The notes beneath the pieces were generated by a model. It saw only the letters and a list, made by a program, of their open reading frames with translations, did not search any database and was not told the DNA's origin. From Rhodocyclaceae bacterium (GTDB lineage: Bacteria > Pseudomonadota > Gammaproteobacteria > Burkholderiales > Rhodocyclaceae), in NCBI GenBank assembly GCA_006218025.1, contig VBWA01000009.1:1-64000 (forward strand): a DNA stretch of 64,000 bases, written 5' to 3'. The position numbers were made by a program, and so were the translations under genes. Each line of letters opens with the position of its first letter. The stretch's first letter is position 1. Positions 54,022 through 61,470 of the stretch are shown piece by piece.

Positions 54022-54350
54022 ACAAGAAAGTAGCCGCAGCGGTTTCTCATCACGAGCGCGAGGTAGCCGAGCTTCGAGCCGACCGCGAACTGGCGGTGGA
54101 ATATCTCAAGGCGGCAATGGAATCGCTGGATGATCCCGATGACCGGGCCGCGGGTCTTCTTGCGCTGCGAACCGTGGCCGAAGCTTACGGCGGGCTGGGG
54201 GCGGTGGCGGCCGAAGCCGGTATCAGCAGGGAATCGCTGTACCGCACCTTGTCGGCCAAGGGCAATCCCACGCTGAAAACCCTTCTGGCGGTGTTGAGGG
54301 CCGTAGGCATGAAGCTTTCGGTTGAACCAGGGCAACACGCCGCTGCCTGA
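54018..54350 (+). CDS. Addiction-module antidote protein (HTH antitoxin, HI1420-like)
   Basis: This 110-residue protein has ELAVEYLKAAMESLDDPDD (N-terminal arm of this antitoxin class) and a C-terminal helix-turn-helix (GGLGAVAAEAGISRESLYRTL, then GNPTLKTLLAVLRAVGMKL). It normally neutralises a RelE-type killer and represses its operon. Here the toxin seems reduced to a 3' fragment, so it may be an orphan antitoxin or regulator. Confidence 0.88.
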   Translation: MNKKVAAAVSHHEREVAELRADRELAVEYLKAAMESLDDPDDRAAGLLALRTVAEAYGGLGAVAAEAGISRESLYRTLSAKGNPTLKTLLAVLRAVGMKLSVEPGQHAAA

Positions 54351-54384
54351 GTTTCGCGATCCGGGCCGCTTTGATCCCGGCGAC

Positions 54385-54414
54385 TGTCGGCGCTGGCGGG
54401 ACGGCGATTCAGGC
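54385..54414 (+). repeat. Dispersed repeat copy, intergenic
   Basis: Same 29-base core as at 53610-53638 (GTCGGCGCTGGCG ... GATTCAGGC). It marks the boundary where GC content drops into the AT-rich segment of 54.4-56.1 kb. Confidence 0.85.
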
Positions 54415-54425
54415 TGAGGTGAAAA

Positions 54426-54587
54426 TCAATTCGAAGCTAACCCCATATCGTTTATTGTCATTAGCATCTTTTGGTAGTAGCCTTCCGCGTTCAATTCTTG
54501 CCTTCCTCCATAGAATTTAGACGATGCATCGAGGTAGCCATCCACAGGCAACCATCTGAAGAAGCTCCAGCCGTTATTGAATAGCAC
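54426..54587 (-). pseudogene. Unassigned 53-codon reading frame, possible gene fragment
   Basis: From GTG 54587 the minus strand encodes VLFNNGWSFFRWLPVDGY, then LDASSKFYGGRQELNAEGY and YQKMLMTINDMGLASN. The residue mix looks like a real protein and not a shadow frame, but there is no ATG or ribosome site and a TGA lies 24 bases upstream. It is probably the 3' end of a lost gene in the AT-rich island. No family is recognised. Confidence 0.35.
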
Positions 54588-54641
54588 ATCAGAGGATCGC
54601 GCACCTAATCAACCGCGGACCATTTTGAATACGGGATAAAA

Positions 54642-56138
54642 ATGAGCAACGGGAAACAAGCAGCGTTAACGGAAGCGTACTTTGGCAGTCGTGTAGCGGA
54701 AGATGAATTGGAAAGTCTGCGCGGGTATTTCGTCGAAACAGATCAATGGCGAAGGCTCCTTAGAGGAAGTGTAGACATTGTTTTCGGGGCAAAGGGGGCG
54801 GGAAAAAGCGCTCTTTATTCGCTCTTGGTGGGAAAGCAAGAAGAATTGCGTCTCGGACGCAGAACCTTGTTTCTTCCCGCAGAAAATCCGAGAGGGACGC
54901 CAGCGTTCCGAGATATCGTTCCCGACCCGCCGGCGTCAGAGGAGGAATTTAGAGGTTTATGGAAGCTCTATTTCCTCGCTCTGATCGCCAATTATCTTAG
55001 ACACCATTTGCAAGAGACGAAGACCGGAAATGCTAAGGCAGCATCTGTCATTAGCGCCTTAGTAGACAACGGACTACTAACCCCAAATGTAAATCTCCTT
55101 GCCAGACTAAGAGCCATTCTTACCTACATACGTAGGCATGCGCCAGTTTTCGAGGGGGCCATTGTTGATCCAAATACCGGCCTCAAACTCACAGGCAAAA
55201 TTACTCTCAACGAACCAAGCACAGAGCAACGCAAGGAGGGGTTTCTTTCTGTCAATGACCTTTTGACCCTCATCAACGGCGCATTGCTGGAATTGAACAT
55301 CAAAATATGGCTTGTGCTAGACCGGCTCGACGTCGCTTTTTCTGACTCGCCGAATTTGGAAGGAAATGCACTTCGTTCTTTATTTAGAACGTACTTGGAT
55401 ATGCTGAATCTTTCGAACGTCAGCATTAAGATCTTTCTGCGCGACGACATCTGGAACAAGATTGTTGCGGGTGGGTTTCGAGAAGCTAGTCACGTGACTA
55501 GGAGTCTAGTGATTTCGTGGAATAACCAGTCATTACTGAATCTTGTCGTTCGACGATTAGTTCACAACCAAGATATTTGCGACCTATATGGCATCAAAAA
55601 GGACGCTGTGTTAGAAGATGCTAACTTACAAAAGGATTTTTTCTACCGCGTATTTCCGGCGCAGGTCGACATAGGACCAAAGCAACCCAGCACGTTTGAT
55701 TGGATGGCTTCACGAACAGCTGATGGATCGAAACGAACGGCACCCAGAGAGTTGATACACTTACTAATTGAGGCCCGTGACGAACAACTCAAGTCATTCG
55801 AACTAGGCGAGCCGGATCCTCCTGGTGAAACTTTATTTTCCAGATCTACTATCCCACAAGCATTACCTGCGGTATCCAAGGCGCGCTATGAGCAGACCCT
55901 TTGCGCTGAGTATCCAGCACTGAAACCCTTTCTAACCAGGCTTGAACGGGGGAAAGCTCAACAAACACTAGAGTCTTTGTCTGAAACATGGAAATGCTCG
56001 CTAGAGAAGACTTTCGAAATCGCTGAACAACTGTCAGAAGCTGGTTTTTTTGAGCGACGTAAGACAAAGGACAGTACGGTGTATTGGATTCCTTTTCTAT
56101 ATCGTGATGTCTTAAGTCTCACCCAAGGTTCGGCATAG
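54642..56138 (+). CDS. P-loop ATPase (Sll1717/ORC-CDC6-like), probable horizontally acquired
   Basis: This 498-residue protein begins SNGKQAALTEAYFGSRVAED. Walker A is DIVFGAKGAGKSALYSLL (~residues 45-62) and Walker B IKIWLVLDRLDVAF (~220-235), followed by an AAA-like sensor region (KIFLRDDIWNKI). The C-terminus looks like a winged helix (ETWKCSLEKTFEIAEQLSEAG). Similar stand-alone ATPases occur in accessory islands, some suspected in phage defence; that role is not shown. GC is 27 of 60 in the line at 54961, well below its surroundings. It stands alone, flanked by gene remnants and repeats. Confidence 0.75.
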   Translation: MSNGKQAALTEAYFGSRVAEDELESLRGYFVETDQWRRLLRGSVDIVFGAKGAGKSALYSLLVGKQEELRLGRRTLFLPAENPRGTPAFRDIVPDPPASEEEFRGLWKLYFLALIANYLRHHLQETKTGNAKAASVISALVDNGLLTPNVNLLARLRAILTYIRRHAPVFEGAIVDPNTGLKLTGKITLNEPSTEQRKEGFLSVNDLLTLINGALLELNIKIWLVLDRLDVAFSDSPNLEGNALRSLFRTYLDMLNLSNVSIKIFLRDDIWNKIVAGGFREASHVTRSLVISWNNQSLLNLVVRRLVHNQDICDLYGIKKDAVLEDANLQKDFFYRVFPAQVDIGPKQPSTFDWMASRTADGSKRTAPRELIHLLIEARDEQLKSFELGEPDPPGETLFSRSTIPQALPAVSKARYEQTLCAEYPALKPFLTRLERGKAQQTLESLSETWKCSLEKTFEIAEQLSEAGFFERRKTKDSTVYWIPFLYRDVLSLTQGSA

Positions 56139-56194
56139 GCTGCGTCTAAGGGCAAACGTGACGTTGCAAATTCAGCAGCGATTTGAGGTCAGAG

Positions 56195-56247
56195 TGATTT
56201 GCCTCCGTGACACCCCGAATCGCCGTCCAGCCAGCGCCGACTTTCGA
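56195..56247 (-). repeat. Extended dispersed repeat copy, intergenic
   Basis: TGATTTGCCTCCGTGACACC (20 bases shared with the copy at 57173-57192) is followed by CGAATCGCCGTC and GCCAGCGCCGACTTTCGA, the inverse of the GTCGGCGCTGG core. A degenerate second copy (GTGATTTGCCTCGCCGACAC, about 56264-56283) follows, so this is a doublet. Confidence 0.8.
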
Positions 56248-56318
56248 AGCGAGTTGGGTTCGGAGTGATTTGCCTCGCCGACACGGCGAGGTGCCGATCC
56301 AGGCTTTACACTTGCGCA

Positions 56319-56972
56319 ATGTGCAATCGATACGTCTCACCGGATCAAGCGGCCATCGAGCGGTTTTGGCACATCGGCCGGCACAACCAACCGCAATGGG
56401 CCAGGGAGATTTTCCCGCATGCGCCGGGTCCGTTCGTTCGCCTTGGCGCGGGCACGCCGGAGCGCGAGCTGGTGGTCGGGCAGTGGGGCTTGATTCCCTG
56501 GTTCGCCAACACCGCGAAGCTGACTTACTCGACCAACAATGCCCGCTCCGAGGAAATCGCGGCCAAGGCCTCCTACAAGCAGTCGTGGCTGCACGGCAAG
56601 CGCTGCATCATCCCGGCCTGGTCCTTCGACGAGCCATGCTGGGAGTCCGGGCGCAACGTGTGGTGGAACTTCCGTCGCGCGGACGGCCAGCCCTGGGGTC
56701 TGGCGGGCCTGTGGAACGACTGGACCGACAAGGAAAGCGGCGAGGTGATCTCCAGCTACACCATGCTGACCATCAACGCCGACCATCACCCGCTGATGTC
56801 GCGCATGCATCGCCCCGACCCGAAGCTGCCGCCGGATCGACAGGACAAGCGCAGCGTGATTGCCATCGAGCCGGGCGACGTCGATGCCTGGCTGCAGGGT
56901 TCCATCGACGAGGCCCGGGAGTTGCTGTGCGTGCCGTCGGTCGATGTGATGGAGGCCGGGCCGAAGGATTGA
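56319..56972 (+). CDS. SOS response-associated peptidase (SRAP/HMCES/YedK family)
   Basis: This ~217-residue protein begins with the invariant MCNRYV: Cys2 forms the covalent link to abasic sites in single-stranded DNA. Other motifs are [37 protein letters not shown] (with the catalytic Glu) and the His block [10 protein letters not shown]. Start ATG 56319 is fixed by Cys2. The SFDEPCW version departs from the usual DGFYEW. It follows the P-loop ATPase gene after a repeat doublet. Confidence 0.92.
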   Translation: MCNRYVSPDQAAIERFWHIGRHNQPQWAREIFPHAPGPFVRLGAGTPERELVVGQWGLIPWFANTAKLTYSTNNARSEEIAAKASYKQSWLHGKRCIIPAWSFDEPCWESGRNVWWNFRRADGQPWGLAGLWNDWTDKESGEVISSYTMLTINADHHPLMSRMHRPDPKLPPDRQDKRSVIAIEPGDVDAWLQGSIDEARELLCVPSVDVMEAGPKD

Positions 56973-57021
56973 GCGGGACCCGGAAACACCATGGGGTCCG
57001 AATGATCTGGTTTGGCGACAC

Positions 57022-57171
57022 GGCGATATTGACGACGACGGCGCGCGGGCTATTGAGCACCGACGAGAGCATGGCGACGCCTTGTTCGGTGAAGGCGTAG
57101 GGCGCGGTGCGACGACCGCCGCGCCCGGTGTTTGAGGTCACAATTTGTGATCTCAAAGCCGCAAGAGCGAT
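57022..57171 (-). pseudogene. ORF6N-domain (phage-type regulator) gene fragment
   Basis: About 50 residues ([37 protein letters not shown] and [10 protein letters not shown]) match the middle of the ORF6N domain found in phage and island proteins. The start and the C-terminus are missing; both ends run into dispersed-repeat sequence (56.99-57.04 and 57.17-57.22 kb). It is evidently a leftover of a mobile or phage-derived gene. Confidence 0.75.
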
Positions 57172-57172
57172 T

Positions 57173-57223
57173 TGATTTGCCTCCGTGACACCTCGAATCA
57201 CCGTATCGCCAGCGCCGACTTTT
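57173..57223 (-). repeat. Extended dispersed repeat copy, intergenic
   Basis: TGATTTGCCTCCGTGACACC, then TCGAATCACCGTATCGCC and AGCGCCGACTTTT. Shares its left arm with 56195-56214 and 24 of 25 bases of its right arm with the copy in pxpB. It abuts the ORF6N fragment. Confidence 0.85.
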
Positions 57224-57331
57224 CAACGTCTGTCATGGGCGTCGCCGGCGAATATGTCAATATTTGACAATATTTGATAGCATTGTCGTGAATGGTCGCC
57301 GCCAGGCGGCCGGCACAGCGAGGAATCGAAC

Positions 57332-57604
57332 ATGGGCATGAACGTCAATCTCACTCCGCACCTTGAAGAAATGGTGCGACAGAAGGTCAGCTCTGGGCTT
57401 TACACGTCGGCCAGCGAGGTGGTGCGCGAAGCCTTGCGCCTCATGGATGAACAGGACCATCTGCGCGCGGCAAAGCTGGCGCAGTTGCGCCAGGACGTCC
57501 GTGCCGGTCTGGACAGCGGTCCGGCAACGGCCTGGGATGCCGAGAGCGTCAAGAGTGCCGGGCGCGCCAGGCGCCAAGCCAAGCCAGTCGCGACCAAGCC
57601 ATAG
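57332..57604 (+). CDS. parD: ParD-family antitoxin
   Basis: This 90-residue ribbon-helix-helix protein begins MGMNVNLTPHLEEMVRQKVS with the RHH signature SASEVVREALRLMDEQD. The C-terminal half (~45-90) is a flexible toxin-wrapping tail. It binds and inhibits ParE and represses the operon. It lies 1 bp before parE. The upstream AT-rich stretch (57255-57285, with TTTGACAATATTTG) probably carries the promoter and autoregulatory site. Confidence 0.92.
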   Translation: MGMNVNLTPHLEEMVRQKVSSGLYTSASEVVREALRLMDEQDHLRAAKLAQLRQDVRAGLDSGPATAWDAESVKSAGRARRQAKPVATKP

Positions 57605-57605
57605 G

Positions 57606-57914
57606 ATGGCGCGCATCCTGCGTCGGCCGCTCGCCGGCGCCGACATTGCCGAGATATGGGATTACATCGCCGAGGATAGCGTCTTGCAGGCGGATGCCTG
57701 GGTCGATCGACTTGACGGCAAGCTGCGTTTGCTGTCGAGCCAGCCACTGATGGGCCGTGCTCGCGAAGACCTGTCGCCAAGTATTCGCAGCATGCCGTTC
57801 GGCCGCTACGTCATCTTCTACGCGCCGCTCCCCGATGGCATCGACGTCATCCGCGTGTTGCACTCGGCGCGCGACATCGACGCGGTGTTCGATCCCGATG
57901 CGCCGGCGTCATGA
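57606..57914 (+). CDS. parE: ParE-family toxin (RelE/ParE superfamily)
   Basis: This 102-residue toxin has the RelE/ParE fold pattern: RRPLAGADIAEIWDYIAEDS, GRAREDLSPSIRSMPFGRYV, FYAPLPDGIDVIRVLHSARD. ParE proteins typically poison DNA gyrase. It is complete and paired with parD, so this is the only apparently intact toxin-antitoxin pair in the island. Its stop overlaps the end of the truncated HTH gene on the other strand. Confidence 0.93.
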   Translation: MARILRRPLAGADIAEIWDYIAEDSVLQADAWVDRLDGKLRLLSSQPLMGRAREDLSPSIRSMPFGRYVIFYAPLPDGIDVIRVLHSARDIDAVFDPDAPAS

Positions 57915-58035
57915 CAGGCGGTAGGCAAAGGCGGTCGAACTCGCGCAGCGTGAGCTGATCCATCACGCCGGCCTTGTGCAGTCCCTTGGCCGTGGCGTGG
58001 ACGACTTCAAGAACCGCTGATTTCGTCTTGCGCAT
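57913..58035 (-). pseudogene. Truncated HTH antitoxin (YiaG/HigA-type), 5' part only
   Basis: From ATG 58035 about 41 residues (MRKTKSAVLEVVHATAKGLH and KAGVMDQLTLREFDRLCLPPV) match the N-terminus of short HTH antitoxins. Homology stops exactly at the parE stop codon, after which the frame is shadow sequence. The DNA-binding helix-turn-helix part is therefore missing. The junction suggests that a parDE insertion or deletion removed the rest. Confidence 0.65.
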
Positions 58036-58073
58036 TGCAATCTCCCGATCGATGCACCGGTTTTGGGTCGGCT

Positions 58074-58122
58074 TGATTGGCGCCTATTGTGGCTCGAATC
58101 GGCGTGTCGCCAGCGCCGACTT
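58074..58122 (-). repeat. Extended dispersed repeat copy, intergenic
   Basis: TGATTGGCGCCTATTGTGGC, then TCGAATCGGCG and TGTCGCCAGCGCCGACTTC. Right arm conserved, left arm diverged. It lies between the truncated HTH gene and the transporter gene. Confidence 0.75.
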
Positions 58123-58149
58123 CTGAGGCCCGGCGAGCTGTCATCGAAG

Positions 58150-59103
58150 CTACATCAGCCCCATGCCCTTCAGCACCACGATTCCGGCGCTGGTGGTGAA
58201 CAGCGAGCCTACGGTGGTCAGGGCGATGATGTTGGCCGCCAGCGCGGCATTGCCGCCCATTGCGCGCACCATCACGTAGCCCGCGGCGGCGCTCGGCGCC
58301 GAGGACATCAGCAGCAGGATGCCGAGGTCCATGCCGCGAAATCCCAGGGCCACACCCGCCAGCACGAACACCAGCGGCACTGCCACCAGCTTGCCGGCGG
58401 CGGCCAGCACGGCGTCGCGCGGGTCGTGGCGCAGGCTGCGAAAATCCAGCGCCGCGCCGGTGCACAGCAGGGCCAGCGGCAGGGTCATGCGCGCGAAGTA
58501 TTCGCCGGACTGGAGCAGGATTCCGGGCAGCTGCAGTCCCGAGATCGAGACCGGCAGCGCCAGCACGATGCCGATGATCAGCGGGTTCATGGCCACCGAG
58601 CGGAGCACCCGCCACGAGTTCTGGCTTGCATGCAGCGACCGGCTCAGGCTGACGACGGAGAGCACGTTGAACAGGATGGTGACCAGCCCGACATAGAGCG
58701 AGGCCGCCACCAGGCCGGGTTCGCCATAGGCATTGACGCAATAGGCCAGCCCGATGATGGCCATGTTGGAACGGAAGATTCCCTGCACCACCACCCCGCG
58801 GTCGCGTTCTTCGCGCACGGCAAGGCGCGCCGTCAGTTCGCCGGCGCCCCACACCAGCAGCGTCGCCGCAATGCCGAAGCCGATCAGGGCGAAGTTCGCC
58901 GACGCATCCAGATGGGTCTTGCTGACGCTGATGAAAAGCAGGGCCGGCAAGGTGACGTTGAACACCAGCCGCGAGCCGACCTCGATGAAGGCGTCGTTGA
59001 TCATGCCGATGCGCCGCAGCCAGGCCCCGAGGCCGAGAATGACAAAGATCGGACCGGTGACGGAAAGCGAGAATTCGAGGGTGTCGAGAAATTCTGAAAT
59101 CAT
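58150..59103 (-). CDS. AEC-family (auxin efflux carrier-like) transporter
   Basis: This ~317-residue protein has about ten helices in two five-helix repeats: FVILGLGAWLRRIGMIND at the start, NVTLPALLFISVSKTHLD, and a second repeat from VAMNPLIIGIVLALPVSISG. The MSSAPSAAAGYVMVRAMGG segment is typical of AEC carriers such as malonate or malate permeases. The substrate is unknown. ATG 59103 is preferred because the first helix starts there. Confidence 0.87.
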   Translation of the reverse strand: MISEFLDTLEFSLSVTGPIFVILGLGAWLRRIGMINDAFIEVGSRLVFNVTLPALLFISVSKTHLDASANFALIGFGIAATLLVWGAGELTARLAVREERDRGVVVQGIFRSNMAIIGLAYCVNAYGEPGLVAASLYVGLVTILFNVLSVVSLSRSLHASQNSWRVLRSVAMNPLIIGIVLALPVSISGLQLPGILLQSGEYFARMTLPLALLCTGAALDFRSLRHDPRDAVLAAAGKLVAVPLVFVLAGVALGFRGMDLGILLLMSSAPSAAAGYVMVRAMGGNAALAANIIALTTVGSLFTTSAGIVVLKGMGLM

Positions 59104-59383
59104 TGCGCCTAAGTGAACTTCTCGTAGCGATAAGGGGGAGGGCTCGATTTTAGCTTCTGCCGCGCTCGCCATTGCCCAAAGTCGGCGCTGGCGGGACGGC
59201 GATACTGCCGGACATGTAAATCAATTCCACGTTGCCTGGATAGAAATATTCATCGTGCTGGCCTAGAATATTCGCATAGAGGCGTAGGCTGTGTGGTCGA
59301 AAAACCGAGTGACCGTTCCTGTTTGAGGAGTTGCTCGGGTGGTTCTTGGAGGCAGGCGTTACTGACGAGAACGAGGAGCCATC
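59104..59383. other. 280-bp divergent intergenic region
   Basis: It holds one dispersed repeat (59178-59202) and an AT-rich segment with a GAATATTC palindrome near 59266-59273, presumably promoters for both neighbours. No coding evidence. Confidence 0.5.
59178..59202 (+). repeat. Dispersed repeat copy, intergenic
   Basis: AAAGTCGGCGCTGG followed by CGGGACGGCGAT; the same core as at 38.8, 53.6 and 54.4 kb. Confidence 0.8.
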
Positions 59384-60868
59384 ATGAAATTCGATATATG
59401 GCGTATCGCAAGGATATTGTTCCAGTCGCTAGGCGCAACAGTGGTCTTGGCAGGGGATCTTGGTGCGACTGAGCTTACTGCGGGATATTTGCTGGACAGT
59501 AATGGGAATCCGGTGCGCACGGGCACAGGGCTGTGCATTCGAACGTCCTACTGGACTCCTGCGCTTGCCATTGGCGAGTGCGACCCGGATCTTGTTCGCA
59601 AAGTCGCGCCGGTGGCGGCGCGACCAGCCGCCGCACCGCCTGCTCCTGCGCCCCCGCCTCCGGTAAAAATGGGCATTGACCAAACCAGCATTCGATATCC
59701 AGTTTGGTTTGCCACGAATCGGAAGCCGACAGGGGATCTCAAGGACTGCAACAAGGCCTACGTCGCAACTGACCCGCGAGCCGTGCGCGGCGATGTCTCC
59801 TATGGCAAATGCTTCGTTGAAATCCCGGCCTCGCACATCCCCGGAACCCTGCAGCGAAGCTGGTGCGATCGAATCCTGAAGCGCAACGCCGATATCACCA
59901 TACAAAAGGAACTTCAGTCGTTTGCGACTTTCGCTGCATTTCTCAAAGATGTAAAGCAGACACTGGCCAGCTACAGCAAGAAGGGGAAAGGCGGAACAAG
60001 CGACGTCCTCGTGTTCATCCATGGGTTCAATGTCACGTTTCAGGAAGCGACTCTTCGGGCAGCTCAAATCGGCTACGATTTGCGGGGTTCGGAGAGCGTG
60101 ACAGCGCTTTATTCCTGGCCATCGAATCCACGAAACAAAAAACTGTGGTCACTCGCCACGGGGTACACCGCCGATGAGGCGGCCATCGAAGCGAGCGAAG
60201 AACATATTGCGAACTTTCTGTTGGGCCTGGCGCGAGGCATAGGCCCGAAGCGGGTGCATATCATCGCCCACAGCATGGGGAATCGTGGTTTGTTGCGAGG
60301 ACTTTTTGGCGCCGTTGCGAAAGCGGAACTGAAAGGGACGATGAAATTCGGGAAGATATTTCTCGCGGCTCCCGACGTGGATGCCGAGGTATTCAGTCGT
60401 CTTGCCAGGATATACCCGCGCATATCGGAGCGAACAACCTTGTATGTCTCGAACGAGGACAAGGCGCTGGGATTGTCCGATGGCGTACATGCTTTTACCC
60501 GCGCCGGGTTCGCGTCGCCCCCTCAGGTCTCGAAAGGGATCGACACCATCGATGCGGCCGCGCTGCCGGACAACTTTCTAGGGCAACTCGGCGCAGACAC
60601 GATGGACGCAGTCATTCAGCATAGCTACTATGCCAAGGCAGCACCTATCCTTTGTGACATCCGGCTGACCTTGAGTGGGGAGAAGGCCGGAACCGGGAGC
60701 CGAAAGTATCTTGAGCGCCGCACAATTTCGACCACTGCCCAATATTGGGCACTGCCGAAGCAACTGCCTCAAAAGGGCGTTTGTCAGGATTTTCAAACAG
60801 ATGACAAACCTCAGAGTGGGCTCATCCATGAAGTTGCCAGGAAATATTGCGATGGTTTGGGACGCTAG
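59384..60868 (+). CDS. DUF900 alpha/beta hydrolase with OmpA-type N-terminal module
   Basis: This 494-residue exported protein has an N-terminal signal-like segment (RIARILFQSLGATVVLAG). Residues ~30-68 (DSNGNPVRTGTGLCIRTSYW, then TPALAIGECDPDL) match the leader module commonly found before OmpA domains in betaproteobacteria. A Pro/Ala linker precedes a DUF900 hydrolase with VFIHGFNVTFQEA and nucleophile Ser in IIAHSMGNRGLL; Asp and His (ADTMDAVIQHSYY) follow. The substrate is unknown. The module fusion is unusual. Confidence 0.85.
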   Translation: MKFDIWRIARILFQSLGATVVLAGDLGATELTAGYLLDSNGNPVRTGTGLCIRTSYWTPALAIGECDPDLVRKVAPVAARPAAAPPAPAPPPPVKMGIDQTSIRYPVWFATNRKPTGDLKDCNKAYVATDPRAVRGDVSYGKCFVEIPASHIPGTLQRSWCDRILKRNADITIQKELQSFATFAAFLKDVKQTLASYSKKGKGGTSDVLVFIHGFNVTFQEATLRAAQIGYDLRGSESVTALYSWPSNPRNKKLWSLATGYTADEAAIEASEEHIANFLLGLARGIGPKRVHIIAHSMGNRGLLRGLFGAVAKAELKGTMKFGKIFLAAPDVDAEVFSRLARIYPRISERTTLYVSNEDKALGLSDGVHAFTRAGFASPPQVSKGIDTIDAAALPDNFLGQLGADTMDAVIQHSYYAKAAPILCDIRLTLSGEKAGTGSRKYLERRTISTTAQYWALPKQLPQKGVCQDFQTDDKPQSGLIHEVARKYCDGLGR

Positions 60869-60948
60869 TACTTTCGATGCAACTAGCGATATCTGCCGAT
60901 TTTGAGCAATAGGGGTCGGGTTCAGTTTTGTCTGGATCGCGCGCCAAT

Positions 60949-60970
60949 TGTCGGCGCTGACGCGATGACT
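60949..60970 (+). repeat. Dispersed repeat copy, diverged
   Basis: TTGTCGGCGCTGACGCGATG retains GTCGGCGCTG but loses the second half. It lies in the 104-bp gap before ogt, preceded by a GGGGTCGGGTTCAGTTTTG arm similar to the extended copies. Confidence 0.5.
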
Positions 60971-60972
60971 GC

Positions 60973-61470
60973 TTACACCAAAGGCCTCTGCCAGACCCCT
61001 TCCCGCGTCAGCAGGTTCTGCTTGCGTGCCAGGCCGCCGGCATAACCGGTCAGGCTGCCGTTGGCGCCCAGTACGCGGTGGCAGGGCACCACGATGCTCC
61101 ACGGGTTGCGCCCCACCGCTGCGCCGACGGCGCGCGCCGCCAGCGGCTTGTGCAGTTGCGCGGCGAGGGCGCCGTAGCTGGTGGTGGCGCCCCACGGAAT
61201 CGCCACCAGGGCCTCCCATACGCTGCGCTGAAATGTTGTGCCCCAGGCGGCCGCGCGCGGCGTCTTGAACTGCCGGCATTGGCCGCGGAAATACGCTTGC
61301 AGTTCCTCGGCGGCTTGATCGAGCCAGCGCTGCGACTTCACGGCTTGCCATGCGGATGCGTCCGGGTGGTGGTGCTGGCCTGCGAACCACACACCCGCCA
61401 GGCCGGCGTCGCCGGCAGCCAGCAGCATGGGGCCCAATGGGGTGGCGATGGTCTTGCAGACGAGTTTCAT
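60973..61470 (-). CDS. ogt: Methylated-DNA--protein-cysteine methyltransferase Ogt
   Basis: This 165-residue suicide enzyme accepts methyl groups from O6-methylguanine. The active site is IVVPCHRVLGANGSLTGYAGG, with the helix-turn-helix FQRSVWEALVAIPWGATTSY and the Asn hinge AVGRNP. The N-terminal domain is short, as in Ogt. Its ATG shares ATGA with the stop of the Ada-AlkA gene, so the two repair proteins are co-translated. Confidence 0.95.
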   Translation of the reverse strand: MKLVCKTIATPLGPMLLAAGDAGLAGVWFAGQHHHPDASAWQAVKSQRWLDQAAEELQAYFRGQCRQFKTPRAAAWGTTFQRSVWEALVAIPWGATTSYGALAAQLHKPLAARAVGAAVGRNPWSIVVPCHRVLGANGSLTGYAGGLARKQNLLTREGVWQRPLV

